From assembly GCA_021030915.1 (NCBI GenBank), contig JAGEMR010000041.1:124001-188000 (forward strand): DNA of 64,000 nucleotides, given 5' to 3'. Every line of letters starts with the position of its first letter. The first letter of the stretch is position 1. Position numbers and translations under genes: made by a program. Below are positions 9,633 to 21,468 of the stretch, piece after piece. The notes under the pieces were generated by a model. That model was not told the origin of the DNA, did no database searches, and saw only the letters and a list, made by a program, of their open reading frames with translations. This DNA comes from Astrothelium macrocarpum. Its lineage: Eukaryota; Ascomycota; Dothideomycetes; Trypetheliales; Trypetheliaceae.

Positions 9633-12600
9633 GATGGTGACTTTGTTACGGAAGTACTGATTCTATTAGACTTTAACTCAACATGCTTTAATCACAAGAC
9701 TGACCAATATTTACAAGTCCGATTTGTTATATTCAGGTTTGTGTCGTTGTGACTGTGTCGTTGGTATTAAGCTTTTGAACTTTGGCAAGATGCCAAAGAT
9801 TCTAGTGATAATTGATAGAAAATCCGGAAGGAATGACAGGTCAACGACAGACTACTATTCCATCTGACGTCTACTAGTGGTACTATTGGAGTGTATCCAA
9901 GATGAATTACACACTGAGGATACTAAGAGAGTGTCAAAGGAAGGACGACCTGGTAGTCTCGTTAGATCACCGGGCAAACAAAAAAAAAGTATGACAATCT
10001 CGTTAATGAGTGTAGATGACGAAAGAAGAAATCGACGATAGAACACACTGAAACGTGCGAAAAGTTGGATTAATGAACCCTGAAGGGTGACGGGAGCGAA
10101 CGATGGGGGATGGGGGGATAAAAGTACAGATCAGCGGCGAAAGAGAGTCGAAACGACACCGTCGAGTGGTGGCAGAAAGAGTGACGCCTGGCTCGAATAG
10201 CGGTGCAGAAGCCGGGCTGCCAGGCACAAAAGGAAGCATCAGGCTAAGGAACTTTGGTGCGCGCGGCTTCACGCTACAGCATTCATTGGCGCGATGGGAT
10301 GGAAAGAGACTCGGGACGCGCGAGCCTTCTGGGCAGCTAGGCCTGCACGCTCCATGCCATTCAATGCAACCCCCGGCGGGCCCAGCACTCGACATGGTGT
10401 ACGACGGAGTATCTGGGCACAGCGTCCTTGGCTTACAAGCTAGTCAGTGCAGACGATACTCAGCCACTGCCCCAGTGCCCGCCAGTCCGGGATTGGTAGT
10501 TGCAGGACTAGGATGACCGGTTGGATGCTTGTCCTCATCCTTGGTGCGTCTTTAACCGGGATCTTCTTCACTCGCTTCGCGCCTTCGCTTGGTTGTGAAC
10601 ATCTTAGAGCGGCGACGCCGGGCGGCACAAAAAATGCATAAGCAAGCCTCCCTTGTGTGAAAAGGCACAGCCGTGTGGCCGGTCGGGTCTCTGCTTTTAG
10701 TGTAGGTTTCCGTATTCAGAATATCGGCCATAATGTTGCATCATTCGCTGGACACTTGCAGCAAGACGAGCATGCGCTTGGAAGGCTGAGACTTTCTGTC
10801 GCATACCCTACGCGCCTGCAACAGCCAACGAGACTGTCAGATCCGTAACGAGAGATCTGGTAGGCCATATAGCAGGCCACTGTTGACGTCTGGCCACTAT
10901 TTCATTTTCCCGCCTTGGATTTTGGGTGGGTGACTACAGTGCAGCGAATCGACGACCCAGCACGGCGTTCCGTTTCATTGGAGGAGTCAGTGGACCAACC
11001 GCAGACAACGTGCAGGCCTCAGCACTGGTAGACATTTGTTGCATCAGCCGTTTAGGGTCTCAGCTACCGTGCATGGCACTTTTCGGATCGCCTGTGCGCC
11101 CACGAAAAGAAAAATTTCCTAACGAGATCACCGCAGCGGGTGTTTCGGCGTGGCGATTTGGTGAAGACTTCTCGTGGCAGGCCCGGCACGCTAACTTACT
11201 GGGGGAGTCTTGAGGTTTGTAGGCCGAAATACCAGGCGTCGCACATGTCAGTATACTGGTATCAAAGGCGTGCTAAACCGTCCGTGAGCGGTAGGGGGAT
11301 CGTGATCCGGTGCGCCGTTATTGTGATGGCCTGTAAATCCAGCCCGTCCCAAAGAGTAGCAATTCGGCAAGATTCACGAATGTGGGACAGTGGGACGGCG
11401 GACGAGCCGGGACGATAAATTGAGCCGCGCAATGGACCAATCAATACGATGTCCACCATGGAATCGTTGCATCAGCCTTCGAGAAGGCGCTAGGTCGGGC
11501 CTCGAGGGCCACGCCAGGACTCTGCACTGGCTGCCGCGTTATCAACAATCGATACACCTATCACTTTGCGGGGCAAAGCATTGGTAGAAAATTTTAATGT
11601 CTAGATGCACTTGGAGCCCTCCAGTCTCTGCCGACGACGTGTTATGCCCCGCAGCCAAGAAGAAAAAGAAGCACCGCATGATTCGCGCGTCTCGCTTTGT
11701 CAAGACTGCTCGCGTGAGACAAGCTCTGCTTTTGCAGCATGCTCGCTGCAGGTACAAACTTTGGCCGGCACTTTAGGTTGAAGATTTTGACTCTTGATTC
11801 GCATCGCTTAGCGATCCGGTTTTGTCGGTGTGCCTCGTTCTCAAATTGGTAACTGCACCTCGAAATAATTTTATGCAAGGGAATATTGGGTATTAGGGTT
11901 CTACGGAGACGGAACAGTGGGCCTTCCAACTGCATAATACGATCGAGTTGGCGTTGTAATTATGATTTTCATCTTGAGCGTCAGCTCCTCAACGTAACAA
12001 TGCGGTTCTGATCAAAGATGCTGCGTAAGACGTCTATCGTTGGATCGCGAGAGCACGGCAGATAATAGCCGTGTCCGCATTCGCGATGGTTTGAGAATGT
12101 GCACGATGACGATTGTGAACAAGTCACGACGGGTCGGTAAAACTTCAAGTGCTTTCTCCGTTGTCTAACGCCATTGAGACTGGCACGACTGGCACACTTT
12201 GCGTTTAAGGACCAAATGCAGAACGTTGGCGTGTCTAAATGCGTGCTGCGGCTCCAAATGATCAGTTTTGAGAAGGGACATGCAACCTCAACCCTACTTA
12301 AAGAAGGACTGTTAAGAATAATGCTGGTTTATGGGAGATGAGTTTATGCCTTCATAAGCTCGGATAGTAGAACCTGGCTGTCTGTCAAATTGATCTAAAT
12401 ATAGCTGCAACCTCCAGTGTACAAGGGAGTCCCAGAATCTCCGCGCCGCTTTTACTCCTGGGAAATTACACTCTGATGCATAATGCATGTGCACACCTTG
12501 GAACCATCCCGTTTCTAGAAAGAAACCTAGCGGATTTTGTAGGGATAGCCTCCGGAGTTTAGTGGACAGATCTCGAGACCGGATGTGATTGCGCTAGAAG

Positions 12601-14222
12601 GGAATTCGAAAACTTCAGTGGGTCGGTATTGCTGCAGGGTGCGGAGCGGAGCACGCAGGTACCACTGCGAACTTCCCGTCATGAATAAGGTGGTCTCCTA
12701 CTTTTCTGTAGAATTGCCGCAAATGCAAGGTGCTAGATCGTCGGGACTCAAACCGTTTCCGCACGAACCAATTCGGTCCGCTGCATTTGACACGTAAACC
12801 GTGGTGCTGCCGTCCTCTCATCGAGTTTTCTGATGTTCTCCCAATGTCCAAGTGGGTCGAACTAAACCTTTTGAACACTGGTGTAGACATGCTTTGACCA
12901 GGATACTTATAGAGTTGTTTCATTGAAGTTCAAATGACATGCAACACCATATTGCAGTTGAGACGGATTAAATATGGAAGCGTCCTTGAGCTGGATTGAT
13001 CAATATTATCATGAAGACCGTGTCTCATACACATATTCGTTAAACTTCTTTGGTTTGAGGAACTCGAGTAGGTCTGCGCGTCGCAATTAAATGTGAACTG
13101 AAGATTATGTAATAATCACACCCGCGGAGGTCCCGGAATCTTGAGCTATCCAAATTGTGAAGCTGACTCGGTTCATATTCACGGCTTTGACGGGTCAGAG
13201 AATTCTTCACGATCTTCAAATGCCTAAAGAAAATTGCATTTAGACGGTGCAGAGCCGAAGAATTTCATAAATTCCGAATCGGGCCTCGGGCCTTTAGACG
13301 CGAGCTGGTTCGACAATGTTTTATGAAGATCGGCGGGAATAGCTCAGTCAAAACCGTGACGGTGGTGATACAGCCCACAGAGTGACGTCAGTTCTCGCAG
13401 CAAGTTCCGTTCGACGAGAACGGCTTTCACTGATATAAAAAGATGACAAAAAGGGGTAATAACTGGTGTCCCCGACAATCAGCGGAGCATGCAAGGCCTC
13501 AGAATTTTATCTTGGAGATCATATCCGAATGTCGGATCATTCTCTTCCTATCTTGTATGGAGTACTCATGTACATTCATCATAGGCAGTCCAAATGAAGA
13601 TGAGAATCATGGGTCGAAAAAGCAAGCGAGATACGAAATAAAGAATAAAATCCTTACCAAGAACGTTTGTTCTTTATGCAGCCCTCACATAAATAATAGA
13701 GACCAATTAATGAAGTCACAATCGAGTTCTTGATTTTTTTCTCAGCTGATGTGAAGATCCATAGGTCGCCAGTCGATGTGCGAGAAACCCTAAAAGAAAA
13801 TATTTGAGACTATTGCACATGATACGGCGTAAGATTTCGTTTTGACCAGATTTTAGAACCTCGTAAAACAAATTCTGAGTTGGTGAGATTGTACCGCGAT
13901 TGAGGTTTGTTTTTGCTTGACCGACTTTTACAACGAAGGTGTCGATCGTCTGTTGGGGATGCCATCAAAAGCCGCAAAGAAGTGGGAACAAGGAGAGGCG
14001 CGTGGCATTCAAGGCGGGGAATTCTGGCAGAATTGTTCTTGCACTCTCACGTCGCGCGACTGGCAAATGAGATGCGTGGCCTCTCTCAAGTACAATTCAG
14101 GTTGATTACAACGCCAAATGATAACTTCCTCCCGGACTCTTTAACCCGAAGGCTCAAGATTGTGGTCAACTTCGGACTTTTTCCTTAAAACAAAGCCTGG
14201 TCAAAAGACAAAGCCTAACATC
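9633..14222. other. Long gene-free stretch upstream of the Msn2-type gene
   Basis: I could not build any gene here. The open frames that exist (for example 10003-10516 on both strands, 10926-11213, 11642-11935, 12615-12923) overlap antisense partners, carry no motif and cannot be linked by splicing into a known family. The left part (about 9.6-10.1 kb) is directly upstream of the Msn2-type start codon and holds poly-T/poly-A runs. About 10.1-11.6 kb is richer in G and C than the flanks. About 12.9-14.2 kb is AT-rich. It may be a long regulatory region or contain non-coding RNA or an old insertion; nothing decides this. Confidence 0.45.
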
Positions 14223-14825
14223 ATGGAAATTGAAGAGACGTTCAGTCAATTACCTCTTCAGATTGACCCGCAAACGAAGGCCATTTCTTACCCAGGTACA
14301 GTTTCATCTTCTACTCAAGCAGAATTGACTCAACTCAATCAACTGAACCGAGCTATCGTCGGTCTTAACACGCCTGTTCCTCCACCTCCCGTTCCAGTTG
14401 ACCCAAAGCGCAGCGGGCAAATTGCAAAAATGCGCGAAGCTGGTAACACCGCCTTCCGAAAAGGCACGCACCAAGATGCCATTCGCTTATATACACTGGG
14501 ACTAGAGATGGCCTTACAACGGCCATCGTGGGAACCTGCAGGATTGGTGCGGGACGAAGTGTCAGGTCTTTATGCAAATAGGGCGCAAGCACACATGGCT
14601 GTTCAAGCATGGCCAGAGGGTGCCATTGACGCAGAATGCAGTCTCGAATGCAAAAAAGTCCAGAATCCAAAGTCTTGGTGGAGAAAGGGTCGATGTCTGA
14701 TGGAGATGGGAAGATTGGAGGAAGCTGTTGAATGGGTGAAGCAAGGTTTAGACTTTGAGGGCAACGACCAGGATCTCAAAACTTTAAAGAAAGAGATTGA
14801 CGCCGCAATCGAGAGAAAGAGTTGA
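14223..14825 (+). CDS. SEC72: ER protein translocation subunit Sec72 (TPR protein)
   Basis: An intronless gene of 200 residues from the ATG at 14223. The N-terminus (FSQLPLQIDPQTKAISYPGT) matches the conserved start of fungal Sec72, followed by a Pro-rich linker (PVPPPPVPVDPKRS). Residues about 85-195 contain tetratricopeptide helices: REAGNTAFRKGTHQDAIRLYTLGLEMAL, then YANRAQAHMAVQAWPEGAIDAECSLECK, then WWRKGRCLMEMGRLEEAVEWVKQGLDFE. Sec72 is a peripheral cytosolic component of the Sec62/63 complex, serving post-translational import into the endoplasmic reticulum, and its TPR domain is known to bind cytosolic Hsp70. The frame is open upstream to 14160, but the extra segment has no resemblance to the family. 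It is convergent with the methyltransferase gene (170 bases apart). Confidence 0.85.
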   Translation: MEIEETFSQLPLQIDPQTKAISYPGTVSSSTQAELTQLNQLNRAIVGLNTPVPPPPVPVDPKRSGQIAKMREAGNTAFRKGTHQDAIRLYTLGLEMALQRPSWEPAGLVRDEVSGLYANRAQAHMAVQAWPEGAIDAECSLECKKVQNPKSWWRKGRCLMEMGRLEEAVEWVKQGLDFEGNDQDLKTLKKEIDAAIERKS

Positions 14826-14995
14826 ATGATCTAACTCGAGCCACGGGGCGACGATGAACGGATGCACGACAGTGTAGGGGTTTTAAGCGCATCGAGACTG
14901 GCGTTTTTGGGTTCGATGTCTACTACCCGGAAGCTCAGTATTTTGCTTTGAGGCTCGTTCTAGACCTGCACTGTTTCCATAACTAGATACCTATT

Positions 14996-15888
14996 TCAAA
15001 GCTTTCTAGCCATCGCTACGTACGTAGTGTCGACGTCTGCGATTTTATCGTTATCGTCCGCTACTTTTAACCATTCTTCTTTGAATATTTTTCTGGCCTT
15101 ATCTCGCATATCCGCGGCGCCAAGGTGCTTCGCGGCTTCCGAGAAAATGACCTTGCTTATAAAGGCATTGTCTGCATCGCTGAGATCATAGTACATTGTA
15201 CCCTGTTGATGGATTAGGTTGTAGAACAAGAGATGAGATGATAGCTGATCACCTGTCCCGTTAGAGCCATGGGTATGCATCGTTCAACTTCAAGGCCTGC
15301 TTCTCTGAGAAGTTCTGGCAGGGAGTCTTCACTCTCCACCCAGTTGCGCTTGTAAGGCACTGGCATACCCAGCCTGAGGCCAGTACGCTCGATGACTATT
15401 CCATCAATTGCGTTTTGTGGATGGTTAGCATCGGTAACAAATTTCCCTCCCTGCTTCAAATATTTCGTCCAGGCCTTGATCGCTGTTTTGGGATCCTTTA
15501 AGAGTACGAGAGCGCAAGCACAAATAATGAAATCAAAGCTTTCCTCTTTGATATCGGCAATGTCTTCTAGACTAATAATGTCATGCTGATAGAGTCGCAC
15601 GTTTGAGAATTTTTCTGGATCACGTTCCTTCTTTGCTTTTGCTTCTGCAAGCATGCCAGAGCTGACATCAACCCCCCAGACTTCTCCGGTGACACCAGCT
15701 GCCTCCGAAGCGAAGAAAGTCACAAGGCCAGTACCACAAGCAAGATCAAGGACTCTTTGGCCAGGCTGTATCTTGGAGAATTTGACGATGTTTGCGGCGA
15801 AAGACGGATGCCATGAGTCGTCGTAGGTTGGACCCCTTCGATCGTAAAGGCGCTGAGCAGATTGCGGCTGTGTCTCTTCCGTATTCAT
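14996..15888 (-). CDS. Class I SAM-dependent methyltransferase (UbiE-like)
   Basis: Two exons (15888-15253 and 15202-14996) with a 50-base intron (GTGATC...CAACAG, phase 0) give 280 residues. Without splicing the frame would read into the intron and stop, losing the C-terminal 68 residues. Motif I is VLDLACGTGLVTFFA (about residues 45-60), motif II EVWGVDVSSGML, and the post-II acidic segment LYQHDI, followed by FDFIICACALVLL. This is the classical Rossmann methyltransferase layout. The N-terminal YDRRGPTYDDSWHP resembles the start of small-molecule (UbiE/COQ5 or secondary-metabolite) enzymes. The substrate is unknown. No targeting signal is obvious. It is convergent with SEC72. Confidence 0.85.
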
Positions 15889-16291
15889 TCTCCAACTCTG
15901 AGAGCAAAGCTATGACCAGTGCCCTTGTCTTAAATCCGAATTTAGGGAACGCTCCGAACCAACGAGTTAGACCAGCTACAGGTATGGGTACAGTACTTCG
16001 AATCGAATGATGAGCTTCAACGTGAATGCAAGTATCAAAGCTTGCTTCTAGATGATCAACTTCTGATGCTGCAACTTTAATGGGTTTGACTTTTCAAAGG
16101 TTCAGACTTAGTCAGACAAGAGGCGTCACCCAATCAATAGAAGTGGATAAGGTAGTTTAGTGCAAGGATCCATTGTGCAAATCCTCATCGCGCTGGACCC
16201 TGTGGCGTCATATTATCAACAACGCGTCTTCCCGCAGCTTTTTTCTTGTACGTGCGATCCGTTTCTCTTTGCCTGTCAGCAACATCTCACA
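15889..16291. promoter_or_regulatory. Divergent promoter, methyltransferase / LRR protein
   Basis: 403 bases between the two start codons. The part just before the LRR gene is pyrimidine-rich (TTTTTTCTTG, TTTCTCTTTGCC). There is no named motif that I can support. Confidence 0.4.
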
Positions 16292-17979
16292 ATGGAGCAA
16301 GAGATTGATTTGCCAGAGATCCCGCATCTCAGCAGGCCATTGAAACGGTATAGGATTTCGTACGAGGATTCAAATACTTCAAGCGATCCGATTTTTTCTA
16401 GCGATGGACCCGAACCGTCTGCCGACGATTACAACGCGCCGAGGACAGCCAAACGACAATTCCGAGGACCTTGGTGGCAGAGCGGCAAGTCATCACGTCG
16501 GCACAACATGACTCGAAAGGTTGATAGTGGTATATACGTCACAGGTGACGAAGAGGATGATGATTTGGCGGACACAGGGATCCCATCTTCACCCATGGTT
16601 GACGTAGAGGACGATGCGACGGTACCGATATCGCCACCGTTTGATGCCGAGGACGATGCAGTATCCCAAGATATTGTCGGCTTCAGCACAAATCAGTCCC
16701 CGTTCCATGCGTCTCAACGGTCTGCTCAATCTTTCAATGGGGTGTCGGAGAATCAGGAATGTGCAAGAAGAATTGTCTCACGATGCGTTGAGAGCAACAT
16801 GCAGATCATTGACCTCTCGTATGTAATTGCAGAGAAATCTATGGATAGCCAAGAAAAAGTCGATGCTAACATTCGATCAGAGACCTTGGACTTGAGTCTT
16901 TGCCAGATGATTTGCTGGACACCGTGCAACAAATCATCAAGCTGCCACGAACCGACCCTCTCGTGCCAGAGCCAGCAAGTTATCAATCATTCGAGTCAAG
17001 GTTGACAATCATATTGTCCCGGAACCGCCTTTGTTCAGTACCGTCATCCATCTTCAATCTCGAGCATCTCAAAACCCTCAGCCTGCGTGGTAACAAATTG
17101 AAAGAGCTCCCAAGTTGCATCAGCAAATTGCGCAATTTGACCGAGTTAAATGTGGCTAATAATCACCTTCGATGGCTGCCATACGAGCTCTTGCATCTGA
17201 TAGGGAAAGACGGAAAGCTAGACCAGCTGAGATTACTTCCCAATCCATTTGTACAAGGGCTCCCTCAATCCACGGAAGACTTTGAAACAGTTGAGTTGCC
17301 TGTCTTTTATGGTTACATGGATGATCTCCTAAAACGTATACGTACTGAAGCCAAGGACTGTAACGATCAGAACTATCCATGCCGCCGTAATTGGCTCTGC
17401 CGTATATACGAGGAGCGCCTATCACAGCTTCGCACTTTGATCAAAACTGGAAAATCGGAGGCAATTAAGAATGTTGAGATTTCCGGACTGCTTGATGTAC
17501 CTATAGAATCGAAGCCCGCACCAGTGCGTATAGCCAAGACAAAGATTGCTTTCTTCGGCCCCGATGGCTTGCTTGCGCCTAATTCTGTGGCGAGTCCAAG
17601 CCAGCTTCCGGAATCTATCACAATTGTTCCAGGACATCTTGGTGGACTCCCCACCCCGCCACCGGGTAATGAGTCAGTGTCCTTCGCGCCTTCGCTCTTT
17701 GAACTTGCACTTCGGAGTAGTCGTGCCTCCCCTTACTCTTCTGTTCTGCAAGCTCTGCTTCCTGAAGACGCTCCCGAATCCGTTCGCCGAGGACTCAGTA
17801 TCGCGCGTCCTGAAAGTGATGGGAAAGTCTGCTCTGTATGCGCTCGCCGTTATATCGTTAAGAGGACCCAATGGATTGAATATTGGCACCACAATTCAAA
17901 CGGGGCTACCACTGCCAACTGGGACACGCTGTTTATACCCTTTCTCAGAGAAGGATGTAGCTGGCAATGCGTGGGTTAG
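16292..17979 (+). CDS. Leucine-rich repeat protein
   Basis: Two exons (16292-16818, 16881-17979) joined over a 62-base intron (GTATGT...GATCAG, branch-like GCTAAC) give 541 residues. The ATG at 16292 gives MEQEIDLPEIPHL. Residues 1-170 are acidic and disordered, with patches such as GDEEDDDLADTG. Directly after the splice come LRRs: LGLESLPDDLLDTV, then SRNRLCSVPSSIFNLEHLKTLSLRGNKLKELPS, then LRNLTELNVANNHLRWLPYELL. The C-terminal half is unlike LRRs but ends with a small Cys-bearing segment (KVCSVCARRYIVKRTQWIEYW) and FIPFLREGCSW, both of which look conserved in related fungal LRR proteins. A Lys/Glu-rich middle (RNWLCRIYEERLSQLRTLIK) may be helical. It is probably a soluble interaction scaffold; function unknown. 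Confidence 0.8.
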
Positions 17980-18599
17980 CAGTTCTTGGCTTGGTGGTCT
18001 GATTTCAATTGCAGCCTGTTCCTAGGATCGAGATATCCTGTGGTACAAAGGATCGATACTTTTCGTGTTTCTTAGAGAGTGACTCTCTTCATTTGTCTTC
18101 AAGATCAGTACTTTCTCCGTGGATGAATATTTTCTCCATGTGATTTCACTATCGGCACTTTCTTTATGTGCCTCAACGACTAGCACTTTCTTCACGTGCA
18201 ATGATCATCAGCACCTTCTTCGTGTGTATTGGTGATTGATGCTCTTCGTGTGTAATTAAAATAGAATAAAGAACTTAACATCGGTTCATACCTCATTAAT
18301 TGTGAGCTGCTTGACGTAGAGACTTCTATTTTTTTTGTAGAGGACATACACAAACTACCGTCGGTATTCCGCTCGCCTCTTTTGGCTAGCTCCAGGTAGA
18401 ATTCTGAAACTGTCATGCGTAATCTACAAAGAGCCACATGCTGAAATGAGGGTGTCGATTACAGGGACATACTACTAGCACAATTGTTGACATTGACGCG
18501 TTAGTTTCCGGAGCTAAAAGTCTGTTGGGTATCTCTATATTACTAAGGAATCTTGAAAAGCCAAGGACAAGTACCTAGCCACAGACACTCTACACAACC
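17980..18599. other. Convergent intergenic region with degenerate hairpin repeats
   Basis: Between the stop codons of the LRR gene and the MFS transporter. It contains the degenerate repeat array described separately (about 18105-18256). The rest is AT-rich with a T-run at 18331. No credible gene. Confidence 0.5.
18105..18256. repeat. Degenerate short tandem repeat with hairpin potential
   Basis: Five to six diverged units of about 24-30 bases share a core close to GCACTTTCTTCACGTGC. Examples start at about 18108 (GTACTTTCTCCGTGG), 18154 (GGCACTTTCTTTATGTGCC), 18183 (GCACTTTCTTCACGTGC) and 18211 (GCACCTTCTTCGTGTG). Several units are inverted repeats: 18154-18172 pairs GGCAC with GTGCC, and 18183-18199 pairs GCAC with GTGC. 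Located between two convergent genes, so it would lie in a 3' untranslated or terminator zone. Confidence 0.6.
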
Positions 18600-20503
18600 T
18601 CATGAACTGCGCCTTCCATACGGCTCAAAGGGGAAGGCGGCAGCAACAATGGCCATACCAATGTACAAGGCTGCGCAAACGTAGATTGGCGCCGCTGTTG
18701 CCGTCTAAAATATTGTTAGTGAAGAATAAAGCTTGGAGGACGCCTACATACATTTGCGTATGTTGCGACAACAGCACTGATGATACCCATGATGCGATTA
18801 AACCCGATTGCTATGCCATTACCTGTGCCACGGTGGGCAGATGGGAGGACTTCAGGGGTATATGCATACAAAGTTCCATAGTAAATGTTCTACAACATGA
18901 GTTAGGCTCCTGAAAGAATGTTCGATGTTTGTAGTTTGCGTTCTTACCAAACAGAAGGAAATGGCACAACTGAAACCCAGATTCTGTGCTGCAGTTCGGA
19001 CCTGGGTATATGCGAAAAAGAAAATCATAGTAATCAAGGCACCGAAAATCTGTATCAACCTGTTGTCAGTCGATGGGTTTTCAACAACGTAAGCGATGGA
19101 AAATCCTACCATGGTCCCCCTTCTTCCCCAAAACCATCTACTGGCGCACATGGCACCCGCGAGCGCTGGACCAAAGATGCCGCATACATTCACAATCGCG
19201 TAGTTTCTCCAGGTGAGATATTGGCTCCCGTTCCCAGTCTTTGCACCTCTACTTTGAAGATACAGCGGTAGGTATACGTTATACAATGGATAAGCCAAGC
19301 CGATGAGCAGCCAGGAGAACCAGATCAAAGTTGTGCTCAGCCCAATGCGCTTTGTTGCGTAGAGCCCCGAAATGTGAACCCATATCTCTTTTGGAGACCA
19401 TTTGGATTTGGCATGTGCACTGACGGATGCTCGTCGCTCTCCATTGGTGATGCCGCATGCTTGGAGTCTTTCCAAAGTTAGAGAGCAAGGGCGATTGTAT
19501 TTCGTTGCAACGCTGGTCAGGACTTCGACCACTTCTTCATCTTTGCCTTCGCCAAGTAGGAACTTTGGTGTTTCCTTTAATCGAATGACCGTGATTCGTA
19601 GGATAGACATGACGAAGACCAAGGCACCGGATGCGAACCACACATATCTCCAGCCCTTGTTGTTGTCGTATGTACAAGTCGCAACCGAGGCACAAGAAAA
19701 GTTTGGGATAAAAGCCCAAGCAAAAAGACCTGCAATCAGCTGCCCAACTCCCCACCATGCTGCCATCATTGTGATAAGCCATTGTTGCTTTCCTGGCAAG
19801 TATTCCAAGAAGACGGCTGTATCCAGAACGAGGTTACCCCCTCCTCCGAAAGCACTCAGACATGTGAAGAGACCCAATACAATCCAGTTTGGCGATGATC
19901 CGGCAATAATGGCAAAGATGGAGCAGACCATTAGACTAACATTGAAAGCAAATCTTCTACCAATGATGTCGGCGGATAGTCCCCAGAAGAGTGCACCTAC
20001 AAGCATGCCGACGTAAACGGCAACAGTAAGGCCTTTGGTCCATGAAGGATTGAACTCGTATGAAGCTTGCTCAGCAATGATGGACTGAATCAATAAAATG
20101 AGCGAGTCGACTGCATATCTGTCGGAGTGCAAAGGGATCAAATTAGCGATTTCTTCCTCGATGAATTATCACGATAGGAAAGTCTTGGGAATTTTTTGCG
20201 CATACCCAAAGCCATTGAGGATAAATAATTTCATATGATATGGAGTGAAACCTATCTCGTCGATTGTCTATGCCAAAGGTTCTTAGTTGCATGGAACCAG
20301 GGGTTTCTTCAGGAATAGCAACATACATTGTTCACCAAATGCATCTTGGCATTGAGCACCGGGTCGACATGCTCGAGCGATAAGACATCACCCTTTCGCA
20401 AGGAATCTGTGTCTGAACCTAATTCCAGGTCTTCATTGCGGCTTGGAATTTGGTGTTTCTCATCATCCCTTGGACTGCGTCTGCCACCTTCGTCGAAGCT
20501 CAT
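18600..20503 (-). CDS. MFS transporter (sugar-transporter/SVOP-like family)
   Basis: Six exons: 20503-20327, 20267-20206, 20118-19110, 19049-18948, 18889-18752, 18704-18600, giving 530 residues. All five introns (47-87 bases) have GT...AG ends. The joined product restores conserved blocks such as NNTIDEIGFTPYHMKLFILNGFGYAVDSLIL, IFGALITMIFFFAYTQVRTA and NIYYGTLYAYTPEVLPSAHRGTGNGIAIGFNR. The last block (E-V-L-P...R-G-T-G) and GLSADIIGRR in loop 2-3 are MFS signatures of the SV2/SVOP-like sugar-porter relatives. It has about 12 membrane segments, with a hydrophilic N-terminal tail of about 55 residues (SLRKGDVLSLEHVDPVL). The substrate is not predictable. The single long open frame (18852-20141) misses both ends and runs into introns. 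Confidence 0.9.
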
Positions 20504-21468
20504 TTTGACTCTGTATTGGTAATTTGGCCCCGCAATAAGGCAGAGGAGGGGAATTGGGGTGGAAAATTTCGCAATTAAGCTGGAGACCAAAACTCAAGCA
20601 AGAAAGGAAGGATCAAGGTTTCGATACGGAAAACATTGGTGCGATTTGGACGTGGGTCTAGGATCCAAAGATAGTCGAGCTAGAAAGTAAGAACTTACCG
20701 GAGCAGTCACTCGACAAGAAGGAAAAGGAAGCGAAAAGCTCTTATGTGCCTCATTGGAGCTACGGACTCGCTACCATCAAAGCTGCAGCAGCAAAGACCC
20801 TTTGCAAAACCCCTCACCGTACGACATGCGAGCGATTGGAGATAAGATGGACCTCACGCACGGAGGCACGGGTGCGTGAATGCGGCAAAATTTTCTACAT
20901 CATACGGACGATCGGCGAATGATAACCAATTGCAGGCTGGCCTGCTATCCTTGCTCGCGAATCCTTTCCCCACACTAAAGCGAGCAGCCAGCGCGAACGG
21001 GTCATAGCGCCATCTTGCCAGCCTCATAGGCAAAACGTCTAGGCTCTGCACTCACAGCCCTTAAGAAATTTTGACGTGGTGGGCGTCGCCACGTCCCGAT
21101 GGCGGACCATCATCACATGTCACGAATTCAGTTAAGGACACCATAGCCGATGACATTGGTCCAATACTGGCGCTCCGAGTCAATTGTGGCCATGTCTTCG
21201 ATAAGCTTCGAGAGGGACACTAAGGTACTCATGTCATTATCGCTATATGGTGTCGTTCTCTCCTGGGGAGAATCCGACAAGGATGCTAACTTTGATTGAA
21301 GTCTGGGAAATTCTCACTAAATGCCACATTCATAGTTTCTACTCAACCGTCATCGAGTTTTCAAAGGCAAGGTTTTAAGAAGCGATCTCGCAAACAGCAA
21401 ACATTGTCATTTGAGAGTTACAAAGAATCCGACAGCATAACGTCGGAGTATAAAGCCCACTTCGTCTA
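20504..21468. other. Intergenic (MFS promoter and orphan 3' end)
   Basis: The sequence just above 20503 must carry the MFS promoter. There is a perfect 7-base inverted repeat CACGCAC/GTGCGTG at 20855-20861 and 20872-20878. No credible gene. Confidence 0.4.

Noticed and set aside
10003..10516. Frames of 130-137 codons on both strands
   Set aside because: They overlap antisense, have composition-driven openness in a GC-richer patch, and show no recognisable domain.
13338..13430. tRNA-like start GGGAATAGCTCAGT followed by GTTCGAC
   Set aside because: The acceptor stem does not pair, the anticodon arm is not formed and the B-box is poor, so it is not a tRNA.
14905..14930. GGGTTCGAT resembling a tRNA B-box
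   Set aside because: No A-box or cloverleaf upstream; isolated match.
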